The notes beneath the pieces are model-generated. The model searched no databases, had not been told where the DNA came from, and worked only from the letters and a program-made list of their open reading frames with translations. The position numbers were made by a program, and so were the translations under genes. From a virus: a stretch of DNA of 56,799 nucleotides. Positions within the stretch are counted from its first letter, which is position 1. Every line of letters begins with the position of its first letter. The DNA lies in IMG/VR virus record IMGVR_UViG_3300042691_033294, positions 1 to 56,799 of that record; one strand, 5' to 3'. Shown one piece after another: positions 33,529-40,165 of the stretch.

Positions 33529-34615
33529 CTTTATCGCCTTTTAAAATTTCTTTGAGTTTTGAAAGTGCAGCCGGTGGCATAACTTGAGTGTCATCATCCC
33601 ATACTATGGTATATACATTCTCGCTTTTGCTCTGATCTTTGTCAACGCCATACATCCCTAATTTTTCAGATTCATGGATTAATTCTATTTGTGACAAGGC
33701 TCGTATAGCTGGATCTTTCTGCTTGAGTTCGATATCAAAATCAACCTTTTCTGCGTCTTCACCAAACTCAATGTACGGGGTAGAAGTAGGCATATCTGCG
33801 TGCCTGCGATCATTTGTGATAGACTCGCTATAGTGAAACAATGGAACATAGCCAAGCGATTTCCAAGTTTCTACACATGATGAAAAAGCGGTATCTTCTC
33901 CGGTTTCGTTAACCATATGGGGTGACGGATTGCACTTGTGATGTAGATTATCAAACGTAATGGGAATAGTATACTTTTTCCAAAAATACTCTAGTAGCAT
34001 AAGAACATTCCACATGCCCTTGTCTTCGTTTTCTACTACAAGTCTAGTGCGTACCGATTTGTTGCACTTGGCTAGATTTTCTACAAATCTTCGGGCGATT
34101 TCATCGGGAGTTCCGTCCGAGCAATTAACGTGAATATTTATTGGACTAGAATAGTCTTGCTTGCATCCTAGCAAATCCAAAACGGCCCCATGAAAGTTTA
34201 GCTCTTTGATGGTTTTATGTACAGCGTCTTGATTTTTGCTTGCTAGAACATTGAATTGATCTGGATGGCAAGAAATCCTTATGTTTTTATCGGCAAGATA
34301 GTCTTTGATCTTTGCAAATTCTTGTAGTATTTCTTGGTATTGCGGGACTAGCCTAGAGTCACCAGGAAATTCTGGATGGGTCAATAGTGGCATCAGAGAC
34401 GACGAAACTCTATAGCCCCAGCCGTTGTTTACACAGTGTTCTATAACACGTTTGGTTACTTGGATGTTGTTTAACCATCTCGCCCCAAGTTCTTCTAGAG
34501 CCGATTCTAGGCCATTAGCATCACGCAATTCACAAAACCTAGCCCATGTCATGGTCTTGAACGAAACATTTTCTTTTTTTAATTCTTCACTAATACAACA
34601 CAAATTATACATCAT
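33521..34615 (-). CDS. uvsE: UV damage endonuclease UvsE/UVDE
   Basis: 364 aa TIM-barrel nuclease that nicks 5' of UV photoproducts. Family blocks visible: YRVSSSLMPLLTHPE, IRISCHPDQFNVLAS, VVENEDKGMW, PITFDNLHHKCNP, and VPLFHYSES, which supply the His/Glu/Asp metal ligands. Start MMYNLCC follows a GGAG site. Confidence 0.93.
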   Translation of the reverse strand: MMYNLCCISEELKKENVSFKTMTWARFCELRDANGLESALEELGARWLNNIQVTKRVIEHCVNNGWGYRVSSSLMPLLTHPEFPGDSRLVPQYQEILQEFAKIKDYLADKNIRISCHPDQFNVLASKNQDAVHKTIKELNFHGAVLDLLGCKQDYSSPINIHVNCSDGTPDEIARRFVENLAKCNKSVRTRLVVENEDKGMWNVLMLLEYFWKKYTIPITFDNLHHKCNPSPHMVNETGEDTAFSSCVETWKSLGYVPLFHYSESITNDRRHADMPTSTPYIEFGEDAEKVDFDIELKQKDPAIRALSQIELIHESEKLGMYGVDKDQSKSENVYTIVWDDDTQVMPPAALSKLKEILKGDKDE

Positions 34616-34841
34616 TAAACTCCGATGAAACAACTATACAAACAACGCTACAAATCATTATACTAACAAAAAACCTTTCCTCAAGAGAAAACTCTCGATA
34701 GCCTATAAATTTTTCGTCAGGATATATTTCTTGGTTTTGTTTTATTAAAAAAGAACAGCTATAAGCAAATAAAACGTATGCCAAGTATAAAAAGGACTTA
34801 GATAAAAAATGCCTAGTGATACTTTTTATTGAATCTTTCAC
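34605..34841 (-). CDS. Small membrane protein, 78 aa
   Basis: Two hydrophobic segments (about 16-33 and 57-73) around a charged loop. Overlaps the uvsE start. Unknown function. Confidence 0.6.
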   Translation of the reverse strand: MKDSIKSITRHFLSKSFLYLAYVLFAYSCSFLIKQNQEIYPDEKFIGYREFSLEERFFVSIMICSVVCIVVSSEFNDV

Positions 34842-34862
34842 TATTAAATTCTTTCAGAAAAA

Positions 34863-35231
34863 TTAACAAATATTTCTTTCTACAAAATCTTTTATGTCTA
34901 AAAAACTACAACGAATTGTTGTGTAGTTAGATTCGCGCAATAGCGAAATCATAGTTCTTGCCGCATCATAATTCAAGGAGTGAACAACCACTTGCTTGAC
35001 TATCACGGGCTCGCTAATCATTTCTCGTACAACCTGCATACCAGTATTAAACTCTTGTGAGTCTTGGTACGTTTCGCCGCCAAGGTCATGATCTAGAAAA
35101 ATCCAATCCCACTCTTTAGTACGCAAAAGATCTATACATTCCTGTGCCGTACTAACAGTTGTAGCAGATGGAACCAAAGATCTAAATTTCTTGGTTCTTT
35201 GTGGGCAATCATCCAAAAATAAAATATTCAT
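34863..35231 (-). CDS. cREC-like receiver-domain protein
   Basis: 122 aa receiver-like fold with FLDDCPQR (5-12), WIFLDHDLGG (about 43-52) and VVHSLNYDAARTM. This pattern matches the cyclic-phosphate processing receiver (cREC) family, predicted by comparative genomics to act on RNA ends rather than in two-component signalling. It sits directly downstream of Ro60, which strengthens an RNA-processing reading. Activity is untested. Confidence 0.75.
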   Translation of the reverse strand: MNILFLDDCPQRTKKFRSLVPSATTVSTAQECIDLLRTKEWDWIFLDHDLGGETYQDSQEFNTGMQVVREMISEPVIVKQVVVHSLNYDAARTMISLLRESNYTTIRCSFLDIKDFVERNIC

Positions 35232-35248
35232 ATTTACTCCGTAAATGA

Positions 35249-35273
35249 AAAAATGGGGCCAGTTGACCCCATT
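35249..35273 (-). terminator. Rho-independent terminator after Ro60
   Basis: Minus-strand ATGGGG-TCAACTGG-CCCCAT hairpin followed by TTTTTT, between Ro60 and cREC. Confidence 0.85.
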
Positions 35274-35287
35274 AATTCTAACATTTG

Positions 35288-36868
35288 TTATCTAGTAAAT
35301 CCAGAGATAATCGAAGTAATATCTGGAGAAAATCCAGAAATATCTAATTGTAGTGGGTCTTTTGGATCGGCTACAGAATATGGAACCGATTGTAGTCCAC
35401 AGACAATCATCGAACTTTGTCGCGACATCTTTTGTCTAAATTCTTTTAGGGCCACAGTTGGGTGCGACCCAGTATTAACTTCGCAGTCTGTTATAATAAC
35501 AAAACAATCTGCTGGAATTTTGTTGTCTGTTGCATACTTGATAGCAGCAGCAGCACTCGTAGCTCCGAAATTACGCATTAAACATTTGCTAGATGCCGAG
35601 TTTAATGTGTCTCGCTTGCTAATTTTTAGGTCAACAAAACCACTAGCAAATCCACCAACAAAAGTGTTTGCTTCTGATCTTAGGTGTGCCATTGCTAACA
35701 CAGCCGCAATCTCACAGTATTTTAGTCCAGTTGAAGGCTCTAGCCAACCCATAGAACCAGATACGTCGATTCCGTACAGGTAGTTTTTACCAGTTGGCTC
35801 GATAGCATCAAATGATAAGTAGAAAGCTGTTTCAAGAGCATCTACAATCGAATTGTTTACTTGCCAAGTTCCAGATCCTAGCTTGCTATGACCACTTTCG
35901 TATGTCTTTTTCGCTACTAGAATTGTTAATGGGTGAAGCTTATTTGATTTTAGGAATTCTTTGTCTGTAAGTTTTTCAACTACAAATTTAGAAGCATCAC
36001 TAAAAACGCCTAGCAATCCGCTTTTGGACATATTTCCAAGGTTTCTTAAAAGCGCAGTTCCTCCAAGGTTTGGCAACATAACTTCTTGAACTTCTTTTGT
36101 GTTCAAAAATTTAGTTGGCACATGCTCTCTTTGAAGACCATAAGTAGAAATCATTTCCAGAACTTCTTTTAGAGATTCTGTTTTATGAACTCTAACAAAT
36201 GCATCAATCAAAGCTTCGCCATTGTTGGCCGTATTGAACGCTACATTTTTTCCTGCAACCCAATTGGAAATCCTGTTCTTTGCTTCGCTGTTTGCGAAAC
36301 TTGGGTGAGCAAGTCTAAACACATCTAGGTGCGACCAGCCTTCGCGATTTTGGTATTTTGTTACTTGATTAGCAAAACTAATATCGCTTCTTCCGATGTA
36401 CCAATTGTTAATTGCTGCTCTTACAGACTTACCAAATCCTCTCATAGATTTGATAAAGCTAGCAAACATAAACAAGTGTGTACCGGTTCTAACTACACTA
36501 TTGAAAGCTTTTACGGCTTGTTGCTTAGCGTCGTTTGATCCATGAGCGAATACCAATGCAAGAGCAAAAATAGCATGATCGTTCTTATGAGATAGGTTAT
36601 TTGTAGAAATTCTAACAATTTCCGAAACAACCCTAGTCCCATCTTGCTTGATGCAGCTAATAACGTTTTCGAAGTTATTGTATTGGTGATTATTTTTGGA
36701 AATATAGTAGGTTCCAGAGGTTGCCCCCATGATTAAAAATCTTTCTAGGAATTTAAAATCATCTAGCTTGAATCCGTATCCACCACCAGAGTTTGCTACC
36801 ATTTCAGAAGATCTGCCAACGATTTTTTGTCTAACAGATCCATTTGTCAAAGAATACTTGAAATTCAT
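35288..36868 (-). CDS. Ro60 / TROVE RNA-binding protein
   Basis: 526 aa. The N-terminal two thirds fit the HEAT-like TROVE ring (for example RTGTHLFMFASFIKSMRGFG near 128-147 and WYIGRS near 156). The C-terminal third is a von Willebrand A domain with MIDAS motif DVSGSM (368-373). Ro60 binds misfolded RNAs in its cavity and Y RNAs on its outside, and in bacteria can link to RNA degradation. Two Y-like RNA candidates and tRNA-like RNAs lie immediately upstream in the same transcription unit. Complete, with a normal length. Confidence 0.93.
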   Translation of the reverse strand: MNFKYSLTNGSVRQKIVGRSSEMVANSGGGYGFKLDDFKFLERFLIMGATSGTYYISKNNHQYNNFENVISCIKQDGTRVVSEIVRISTNNLSHKNDHAIFALALVFAHGSNDAKQQAVKAFNSVVRTGTHLFMFASFIKSMRGFGKSVRAAINNWYIGRSDISFANQVTKYQNREGWSHLDVFRLAHPSFANSEAKNRISNWVAGKNVAFNTANNGEALIDAFVRVHKTESLKEVLEMISTYGLQREHVPTKFLNTKEVQEVMLPNLGGTALLRNLGNMSKSGLLGVFSDASKFVVEKLTDKEFLKSNKLHPLTILVAKKTYESGHSKLGSGTWQVNNSIVDALETAFYLSFDAIEPTGKNYLYGIDVSGSMGWLEPSTGLKYCEIAAVLAMAHLRSEANTFVGGFASGFVDLKISKRDTLNSASSKCLMRNFGATSAAAAIKYATDNKIPADCFVIITDCEVNTGSHPTVALKEFRQKMSRQSSMIVCGLQSVPYSVADPKDPLQLDISGFSPDITSIISGFTR

Positions 36869-36907
36869 TCAATCTCTCCTTGTTCGTACAAAAGTAAAAA
36901 AACAAAA

Positions 36908-36968
36908 TGAGTAAAATATTTGAAAAGGTTTTTTTCTACCAAAAGATAACCCTTTTCATTCGTACTCA
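36908..36968 (-). ncRNA. Candidate Y-like RNA C
   Basis: 61 nt, ending 40 nt before the Ro60 start codon. Terminal stem TGAGTA/TACTCA, internal loop CGAAT opposite AAATATTT, then a 7-bp stem GAAAAGG/CCTTTTC and a loop starting GTTATC. It shares core and fold with RNA B (37171-37234), but the terminal stem differs in sequence while keeping pairing, which is covariation. Identification as Y RNA is inference from location and fold. Confidence 0.6.
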
Positions 36969-36970
36969 AA

Positions 36971-37092
36971 GGCCGGGAATAGGATTCGAACCTATAACTT
37001 CGCCATTACAATTGGATAACCTTGAATGAGCGTACACGATTGTCAAAATTTATTCAAGACTTTTACGCGCTCTACCGTTGAGCTATCCCGGC
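36971..37092 (-). tRNA. tRNA-Thr (TGT) split by a 50-nt insert
   Basis: Ends are a normal tRNA: GCCGGGA/TCCCGGC, D-stem GCTC/GAGC, T-arm ATAGG-TTCGAAT-CCTAT. Removing positions 37016-37065 restores a 72-nt tRNA with perfect anticodon stem CGCCA/TGGCG and loop ATTGTAA (anticodon TGT). The insert lies between stem bases 28 and 29. A second tRNA-Thr(TGT) at 51966 is uninterrupted. It may be an unusual intron, or a Ro60-binding arm grafted on a tRNA. Confidence 0.75.
37016..37065 (-). other. Insert in tRNA-Thr related to Y-like RNAs
   Basis: 50 nt with a CTTGAAT/ATTCAAG hairpin (one arm base lies at the edge). Its 3' end aligns without gaps to the 5' strand of RNAs B and C over 21 positions, sharing ACG and the final GGTTAT. 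Too short for a group I or II intron. Confidence 0.65.
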
Positions 37093-37094
37093 AG

Positions 37095-37167
37095 TGGTCA
37101 CAATAGGATTCGAACCTATAACTTCTACTGTGTAAAAGTAGCACTCTAGCCGTTGAGTTATGCGACC
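37095..37167 (-). tRNA. tRNA-Val (TAC)
   Basis: Acceptor GGTCGCA/TGTGACC, anticodon arm CTACT-TTTACAC-AGTAG, T-arm ATAGG-TTCGAAT-CCTAT identical to that of the split tRNA-Thr. Confidence 0.93.
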
Positions 37168-37170
37168 GTA

Positions 37171-37234
37171 AGGGGCAAATATTCGAAAAGGACTTTTCCA
37201 ATTTACAGTTGATAACCCTTCTCAATCGTCCCCT
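37171..37234 (-). ncRNA. Candidate Y-like RNA B
   Basis: 64 nt starting at the predicted transcription start of the consensus promoter 8 nt upstream. Terminal stem AGGGG/CCCCT, internal loop ACGATT opposite GAATATTTG, stem GAGAAGG/CCTTTTC (with one G-U), and a GTTATC loop start. Shares core with RNA C but not the terminal stem. An alternative is a decayed tRNA-Tyr, since CTGTAAA occurs in its loop, but no T-arm exists. Confidence 0.6.
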
Positions 37235-37242
37235 GTGTTTTT

Positions 37243-37271
37243 ATTATACACCACAGTTGATTAAATGTCAA
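37243..37271 (-). promoter_or_regulatory. Sigma70 consensus promoter of the Ro60/RNA unit
   Basis: Perfect TTGACA-17 bp-TATAAT. RNA B begins 8 nt after the -10 box, so RNA B, tRNA-Val, split tRNA-Thr, RNA C and Ro60 can form one transcript. Confidence 0.9.
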
Positions 37272-37307
37272 CCGTGTTTTCAAATTTTTGGTCAAAAACT
37301 TATTTGA

Positions 37308-37496
37308 TTATCGACCGTTATAAAACCCCTGAGTTGGTGTAAAATGTACATTTCTTGCTTCTTTTTGAGAAAGATGAATTTGCAAATTAACCACATCATT
37401 TTTGAGTTCTTCGATCTTACGATTCATTTCAAAATAAACAAATCCACCAAAAACCAAAGATACAACAAAAATAGGAATTACCGAATCATTCTTCAT
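37308..37496 (-). CDS. Small membrane coiled-coil protein, 62 aa
   Basis: The start MKNDSV follows a GAAGGA site at the end of the prepilin gene. One hydrophobic segment then a coiled coil. An internal promoter at 37619 may drive it. Confidence 0.6.
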   Translation of the reverse strand: MKNDSVIPIFVVSLVFGGFVYFEMNRKIEELKNDVVNLQIHLSQKEARNVHFTPTQGFYNGR

Positions 37497-37788
37497 ATAC
37501 ATTTCCTTCTGCATCAATAAAAACCCTTTTGTCAAAATCACCACAATCTAACATGTTATCAATGGTAAATGTCTGAATTTTATCGTCTTTGACAATTACT
37601 ACTGCTGACATGCCATCCATTATACTACGATATCGGCTACTGTCAACTGCTTCTTTAATGTTTTGTTCAAAAATTATTTGGTCGATAGATTTTGAACGAC
37701 GAGTTAAATTCGGCCAAGCAATAGCTAATACTCCAGCCATAACAACAATAACAATCATCAATTCTAGTAAAGAAAAGGCTTTACGCAT
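37486..37788 (-). CDS. Type IV prepilin-like protein
   Basis: The N-terminus MRKAFSLLELMIVIVVMAGV has the prepilin signature: a short basic leader, cut before Phe, Glu at +5 and a hydrophobic helix. The 100-aa protein then has a short pseudopilin-like body. Start chosen because the ATG overlaps the upstream stop; a start five residues earlier is possible. A phage prepilin could interfere with or use host pili or secretion; this is inference. Confidence 0.75.
   Translation of the reverse strand: MRKAFSLLELMIVIVVMAGVLAIAWPNLTRRSKSIDQIIFEQNIKEAVDSSRYRSIMDGMSAVVIVKDDKIQTFTIDNMLDCGDFDKRVFIDAEGNVYEE
37619..37646 (-). promoter_or_regulatory. Sigma70 promoter inside the prepilin gene
   Basis: TTGACA-16 bp-TATAAT, internal to the prepilin frame, likely serving the downstream small membrane gene. 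Confidence 0.55.
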
Positions 37789-38146
37789 GGTATGATATTT
37801 CATTAAAGTAATCTTGATAATCACCTGATAAAACCGTGGTTTTGCTATATGGATATTCTTTCATAAAATAAATCCACGCATCACCATATGGTGTTTTGAT
37901 TAATTTTCTATTGTACCAAACTGGATAACCCTCTAGCGCATCTACGTAATTCATAGTTTCTCTACTAATATCATATACTTCAATTGTTATAGAAGTCTTT
38001 CCTGGAATAAGAACTGGAAATTCTCCACCAGTAATCAACATAGTCCAGTCTGGCTCTGTTTTTGCTGCGCCCATGAATCTAGATTTTTCAATAAGTGAAT
38101 GATTCCAAAAACCTTTTCTTAGTGTTCCATATACCGCAATTAACAT
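37781..38146 (-). CDS. Gamma-glutamylcyclotransferase-like protein
   Basis: 121 aa GGCT/AIG2 fold. The YGTLRKG substrate loop (6-12) and the catalytic Glu in DALEGYP are present. Family enzymes cyclise gamma-glutamyl groups, for example from glutathione; the phage substrate is unknown. Confidence 0.85.
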   Translation of the reverse strand: MLIAVYGTLRKGFWNHSLIEKSRFMGAAKTEPDWTMLITGGEFPVLIPGKTSITIEVYDISRETMNYVDALEGYPVWYNRKLIKTPYGDAWIYFMKEYPYSKTTVLSGDYQDYFNEISYHA

Positions 38147-38171
38147 TGATATTCTCCTTGAGTAAAAGAAA

Positions 38172-38240
38172 CAATCTGGGCGGGATTTGAACCCGCGAAT
38201 CTAGTGTTGTCCATCTGTCTAAGCCTCCGACTTCCAGATC
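38172..38240 (-). tRNA. tRNA-like element without normal anticodon arm
   Basis: Acceptor GATCTGG/CCAGATT and T-arm GCGGG-TTCAAAT-CCCGC are intact and a short D-like GTC/GAC stem exists. The 20 nt between the D and T arms form no 5-bp stem with a 7-nt loop. It may be a decayed tRNA or a tRNA mimic. Lies just after the tmRNA coding piece. Confidence 0.55.
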
Positions 38241-38285
38241 GTCGCTGATTTGAGTGGTAAGGCATCAACAAGCCCCACTCGCAGA

Positions 38286-38312
38286 CTAGGCCGCGAGAAC
38301 GCAGTTTCCTAC
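38286..38312 (-). other. tmRNA tag reading frame VGNCVLAA
   Basis: GTA GGA AAC TGC GTT CTC GCG GCC TAG follows the first pseudoknot and an AAATGAC stretch, the usual spot of the resume codon. The tag ends in LAA like host tags recognised by ClpXP. The exact resume codon is inferred. Confidence 0.75.
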
Positions 38313-38409
38313 GTCATTTAAAAAATTAATCGAGTATTTAAGTGGCCTCTCGATCAACCACTACATGCAGTTATTGATTCAAATTTCGGATCGAATCCAA
38401 TTCACCCCC

Positions 38410-38516
38410 TAATCGCCGTTTTTTATAATGAGAAAACGGTTCGGAATAAAAACTCATACAATTATCGCTTAGTATAAACGATAAAAGACTTCCTACCACT
38501 CATGGTGGCGGAATAG
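38410..38516 (-). other. Intervening spacer of the permuted tmRNA
   Basis: 107 nt between the acceptor 3' end and the coding 5' end, expected to be cut out during maturation. Contains a TTTATCGTTTA stretch also found near the left edge of the window. Confidence 0.6.
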
Positions 38517-38594
38517 TGGAGGTGGGCGGTATCGAGCCGCCGTGTCCGACAATATCATCAATAACGTCTACATGTTTACTCGCTTGCGCGAGAG

Positions 38595-38694
38595 TGAGAA
38601 AGGTTGGATTCGAACCAACATTAGGCTCCGACTCAGGAGCATACCTTCCGATTGGCACTTATTGACTTTCGCCCGTCTTTATCATCTCTTTCCC
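38595..38694 (-). tRNA. tRNA-Leu-like (GAG?) with insertion
   Basis: T-arm GTTGG-TTCGAAT-CCAAC, acceptor GGGAAAG/CTTTCTC, D-stem TGCC/GGTA. About 28 extra nt lie between the acceptor and D arm, and the anticodon hairpin GCTCC/GGAGC leaves a 6-nt loop. Starts right after the stop of the gene upstream. Function doubtful. Confidence 0.45.
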
Positions 38695-38695
38695 A

Positions 38696-38926
38696 TTAAC
38701 GATCATTTGGGTCATACAGATCAGCCAGCTTTAGAGAAACTATTTCTTCTTCTAGATTTGAAACCTCATTGCGCAGATGATCTATGGTATCATTTAGCTT
38801 GTTTATGGTAGACTCAAGAGATTCAATATAATACATCATTCTCCGTGGATCTGATATGCCAAGATCTATTAGTCTAGCCCATTGCGATCTTTCTTTTACA
38901 ATGTCGTCAGTGAATGTATAACTCAT
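38696..38926 (-). CDS. Hypothetical coiled-coil protein, 76 aa
   Basis: N-terminal short domain, then a leucine-rich coiled coil (about 30-66). Ends immediately before the tRNA-Leu-like RNA. Unknown function. Confidence 0.65.
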   Translation of the reverse strand: MSYTFTDDIVKERSQWARLIDLGISDPRRMMYYIESLESTINKLNDTIDHLRNEVSNLEEEIVSLKLADLYDPNDR

Positions 38927-38961
38927 AGTTTATTGTAACTGCTATAATAAAGTTTGAATAT

Positions 38962-39219
38962 TTATTCGTTAAATCCTAGTGGATCTAATCGAATTCTATC
39001 TATTGTCTCTTGTTTACTAAAATAATCGTCGATATTTTTTTGCCAAGATGCGTTTATTTCATCTAGATAATCAGCGATAATTCTAAGATTGTTAGACGTT
39101 AAAAAACCTTTAGTACCATCAGGCCAGTAGCAATAAAACCCATCATCAGCCATGACGATATCATTATACTGTTTTAGCTTACTAATTAAACTTTGCTTTT
39201 CAATCTCGATTTGGTTCAT
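38962..39219 (-). CDS. Hypothetical protein, DDGF family copy 1
   Basis: 85 aa with VMADDGFYCYWPDG and LRIIADYLDEINASWQ. Paralogous to the gene at 39378-39572, which has the same DDGF and IIA-helix pattern. Unknown function. Confidence 0.65.
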   Translation of the reverse strand: MNQIEIEKQSLISKLKQYNDIVMADDGFYCYWPDGTKGFLTSNNLRIIADYLDEINASWQKNIDDYFSKQETIDRIRLDPLGFNE

Positions 39220-39358
39220 TAAAATATCCTAATTCACTAAGTTTGATAAAGGCGTAGCATTCGTGTATAAGTCCAATAAATACTCTTAAATCAAGATTGT
39301 TATAGACAGCATATCTAATGTCTGACATTTTTTTGACATAATATTTATTGTTATTCAT
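39200..39358 (-). CDS. Hypothetical protein, 52 aa
   Basis: Frame starting MNNNKYYVKKMSDIRYAV between the two DDGF paralogs, overlapping the next start by 20 bp. Unknown function. Confidence 0.55.
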   Translation of the reverse strand: MNNNKYYVKKMSDIRYAVYNNLDLRVFIGLIHECYAFIKLSELGYFNEPNRD

Positions 39359-39377
39359 TTTTATTTTCTAAATCTAT

Positions 39378-39572
39378 TTATTCTTTCTGTGTGGTTGCGA
39401 TAGAGTTGGCCCAGGCTTGGTTTCTTCTTGTTAGTTCTTCTGCGATTATAGTTAAATCGTGCGATGTGTACCAAGTGTTTTCTTTTGGGGCGAACATGAA
39501 AAATCCGTCGTCTCCTATTACCATGCTATCTTCACAATTTTTTAAAACAATCTCTTTGTATGCGTCTTTCAT
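39378..39572 (-). CDS. Hypothetical protein, DDGF family copy 2
   Basis: 64 aa with MVIGDDGFFMFAP and LTIIAEELTRRNQAWANSI, paralogous to 38962-39219. Unknown function. Confidence 0.65.
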   Translation of the reverse strand: MKDAYKEIVLKNCEDSMVIGDDGFFMFAPKENTWYTSHDLTIIAEELTRRNQAWANSIATTQKE

Positions 39573-39573
39573 T

Positions 39574-39819
39574 TTAATTAAATTTTTGCCTTGGATCTAG
39601 AGATATAGCCATCAAAAATACAGACAGTAAACACACAAATATTGTACAAACAAAATTTAGTATGTAAAGAGGTAGAAATAGCATTATCCACACAAAATAA
39701 TCTTTGTTTGCCGGGGCCATAACAAACAAGCCCAGTAGCCAGAACCCTACAAACGCAAGAACCGCCCCCATAGCAAATACCATGAATCTTGTGGCTAGCT
39801 CTTCTAAAATTTTATTCAT
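39574..39819 (-). CDS. Two-helix membrane protein, 81 aa
   Basis: The start MNKILEEL overlaps the upstream stop. Two long hydrophobic segments. Unknown function. Confidence 0.65.
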   Translation of the reverse strand: MNKILEELATRFMVFAMGAVLAFVGFWLLGLFVMAPANKDYFVWIMLFLPLYILNFVCTIFVCLLSVFLMAISLDPRQKFN

Positions 39820-40165
39820 GTAACTCTTGCCCTTCCTCACAGTCTATTTCAATTTCGGTTACAGCTTTAAAAGAGTTCAATTTTTTTGCTATTAGTACAG
39901 ATCTAAATGCTTCATCTATTTTTAGAAATGTAGACACGGAGTTATCTTTATGTATAATACAATATGCTTTGGTTTTAATTCTAGGTTTAATTTCAATTAA
40001 ATCCCTTCCATGATAACCCCCGGCTCCATTTTTTGACCAATTGTATGAAACCCATTGCCCCTGATAAAGTATAGCTCCGTGTATAGCCTCGCTGTGCCCA
40101 TCGGTAGCATAAATACGAACTTCTTCTCCATTGCGCGTTTTATATTTTTTATCTTTACTAATCAT
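39812..40165 (-). CDS. Hypothetical protein, KKYKTRNG family copy 1
   Basis: 117 aa beginning with DKKYKTRNGEEVRIYATDG and later IHGAI; paralogous to 48182-48532. Small family of unknown function, common in phages. Confidence 0.7.
   Translation of the reverse strand: MISKDKKYKTRNGEEVRIYATDGHSEAIHGAILYQGQWVSYNWSKNGAGGYHGRDLIEIKPRIKTKAYCIIHKDNSVSTFLKIDEAFRSVLIAKKLNSFKAVTEIEIDCEEGQELHE

Larger units (their letters stand above)
38245..38594 (-). ncRNA. ssrA: Circularly permuted two-piece tmRNA (ssrA)
   Basis: Ribosome-rescue RNA with its halves in swapped order. The acceptor piece (38594 to 38517) has ACATGTAGAC, T-arm GGCGG-CTCGATA-CCGCC and acceptor CACCTCC plus A. After a 107-nt spacer comes the coding piece (from 38409): GGGGGTG, then GGATTCGA, pseudoknot AGTGG/CCACT with ATCGAG/CTCGAT, and a tag frame. 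The halves pair by the 7-bp acceptor GGGGGTG/CACCTCC and a 9-bp helix ATCAATAAC (38370-38378) with GTTATTGAT (38557-38565). No CCA is encoded. The 3' limit of the coding piece is uncertain. Confidence 0.88.

Noticed and set aside
37016-37065. Group I or II intron in tRNA-Thr
   Set aside because: At 50 nt it is far too short to hold either catalytic core.
38172-38409. Ordinary one-piece tmRNA from 38409 to 38172
   Set aside because: The 3' end there (CCAGATT) does not pair with GGGGGTG, while the upstream CACCTCC does, and the P2 partner is also upstream.
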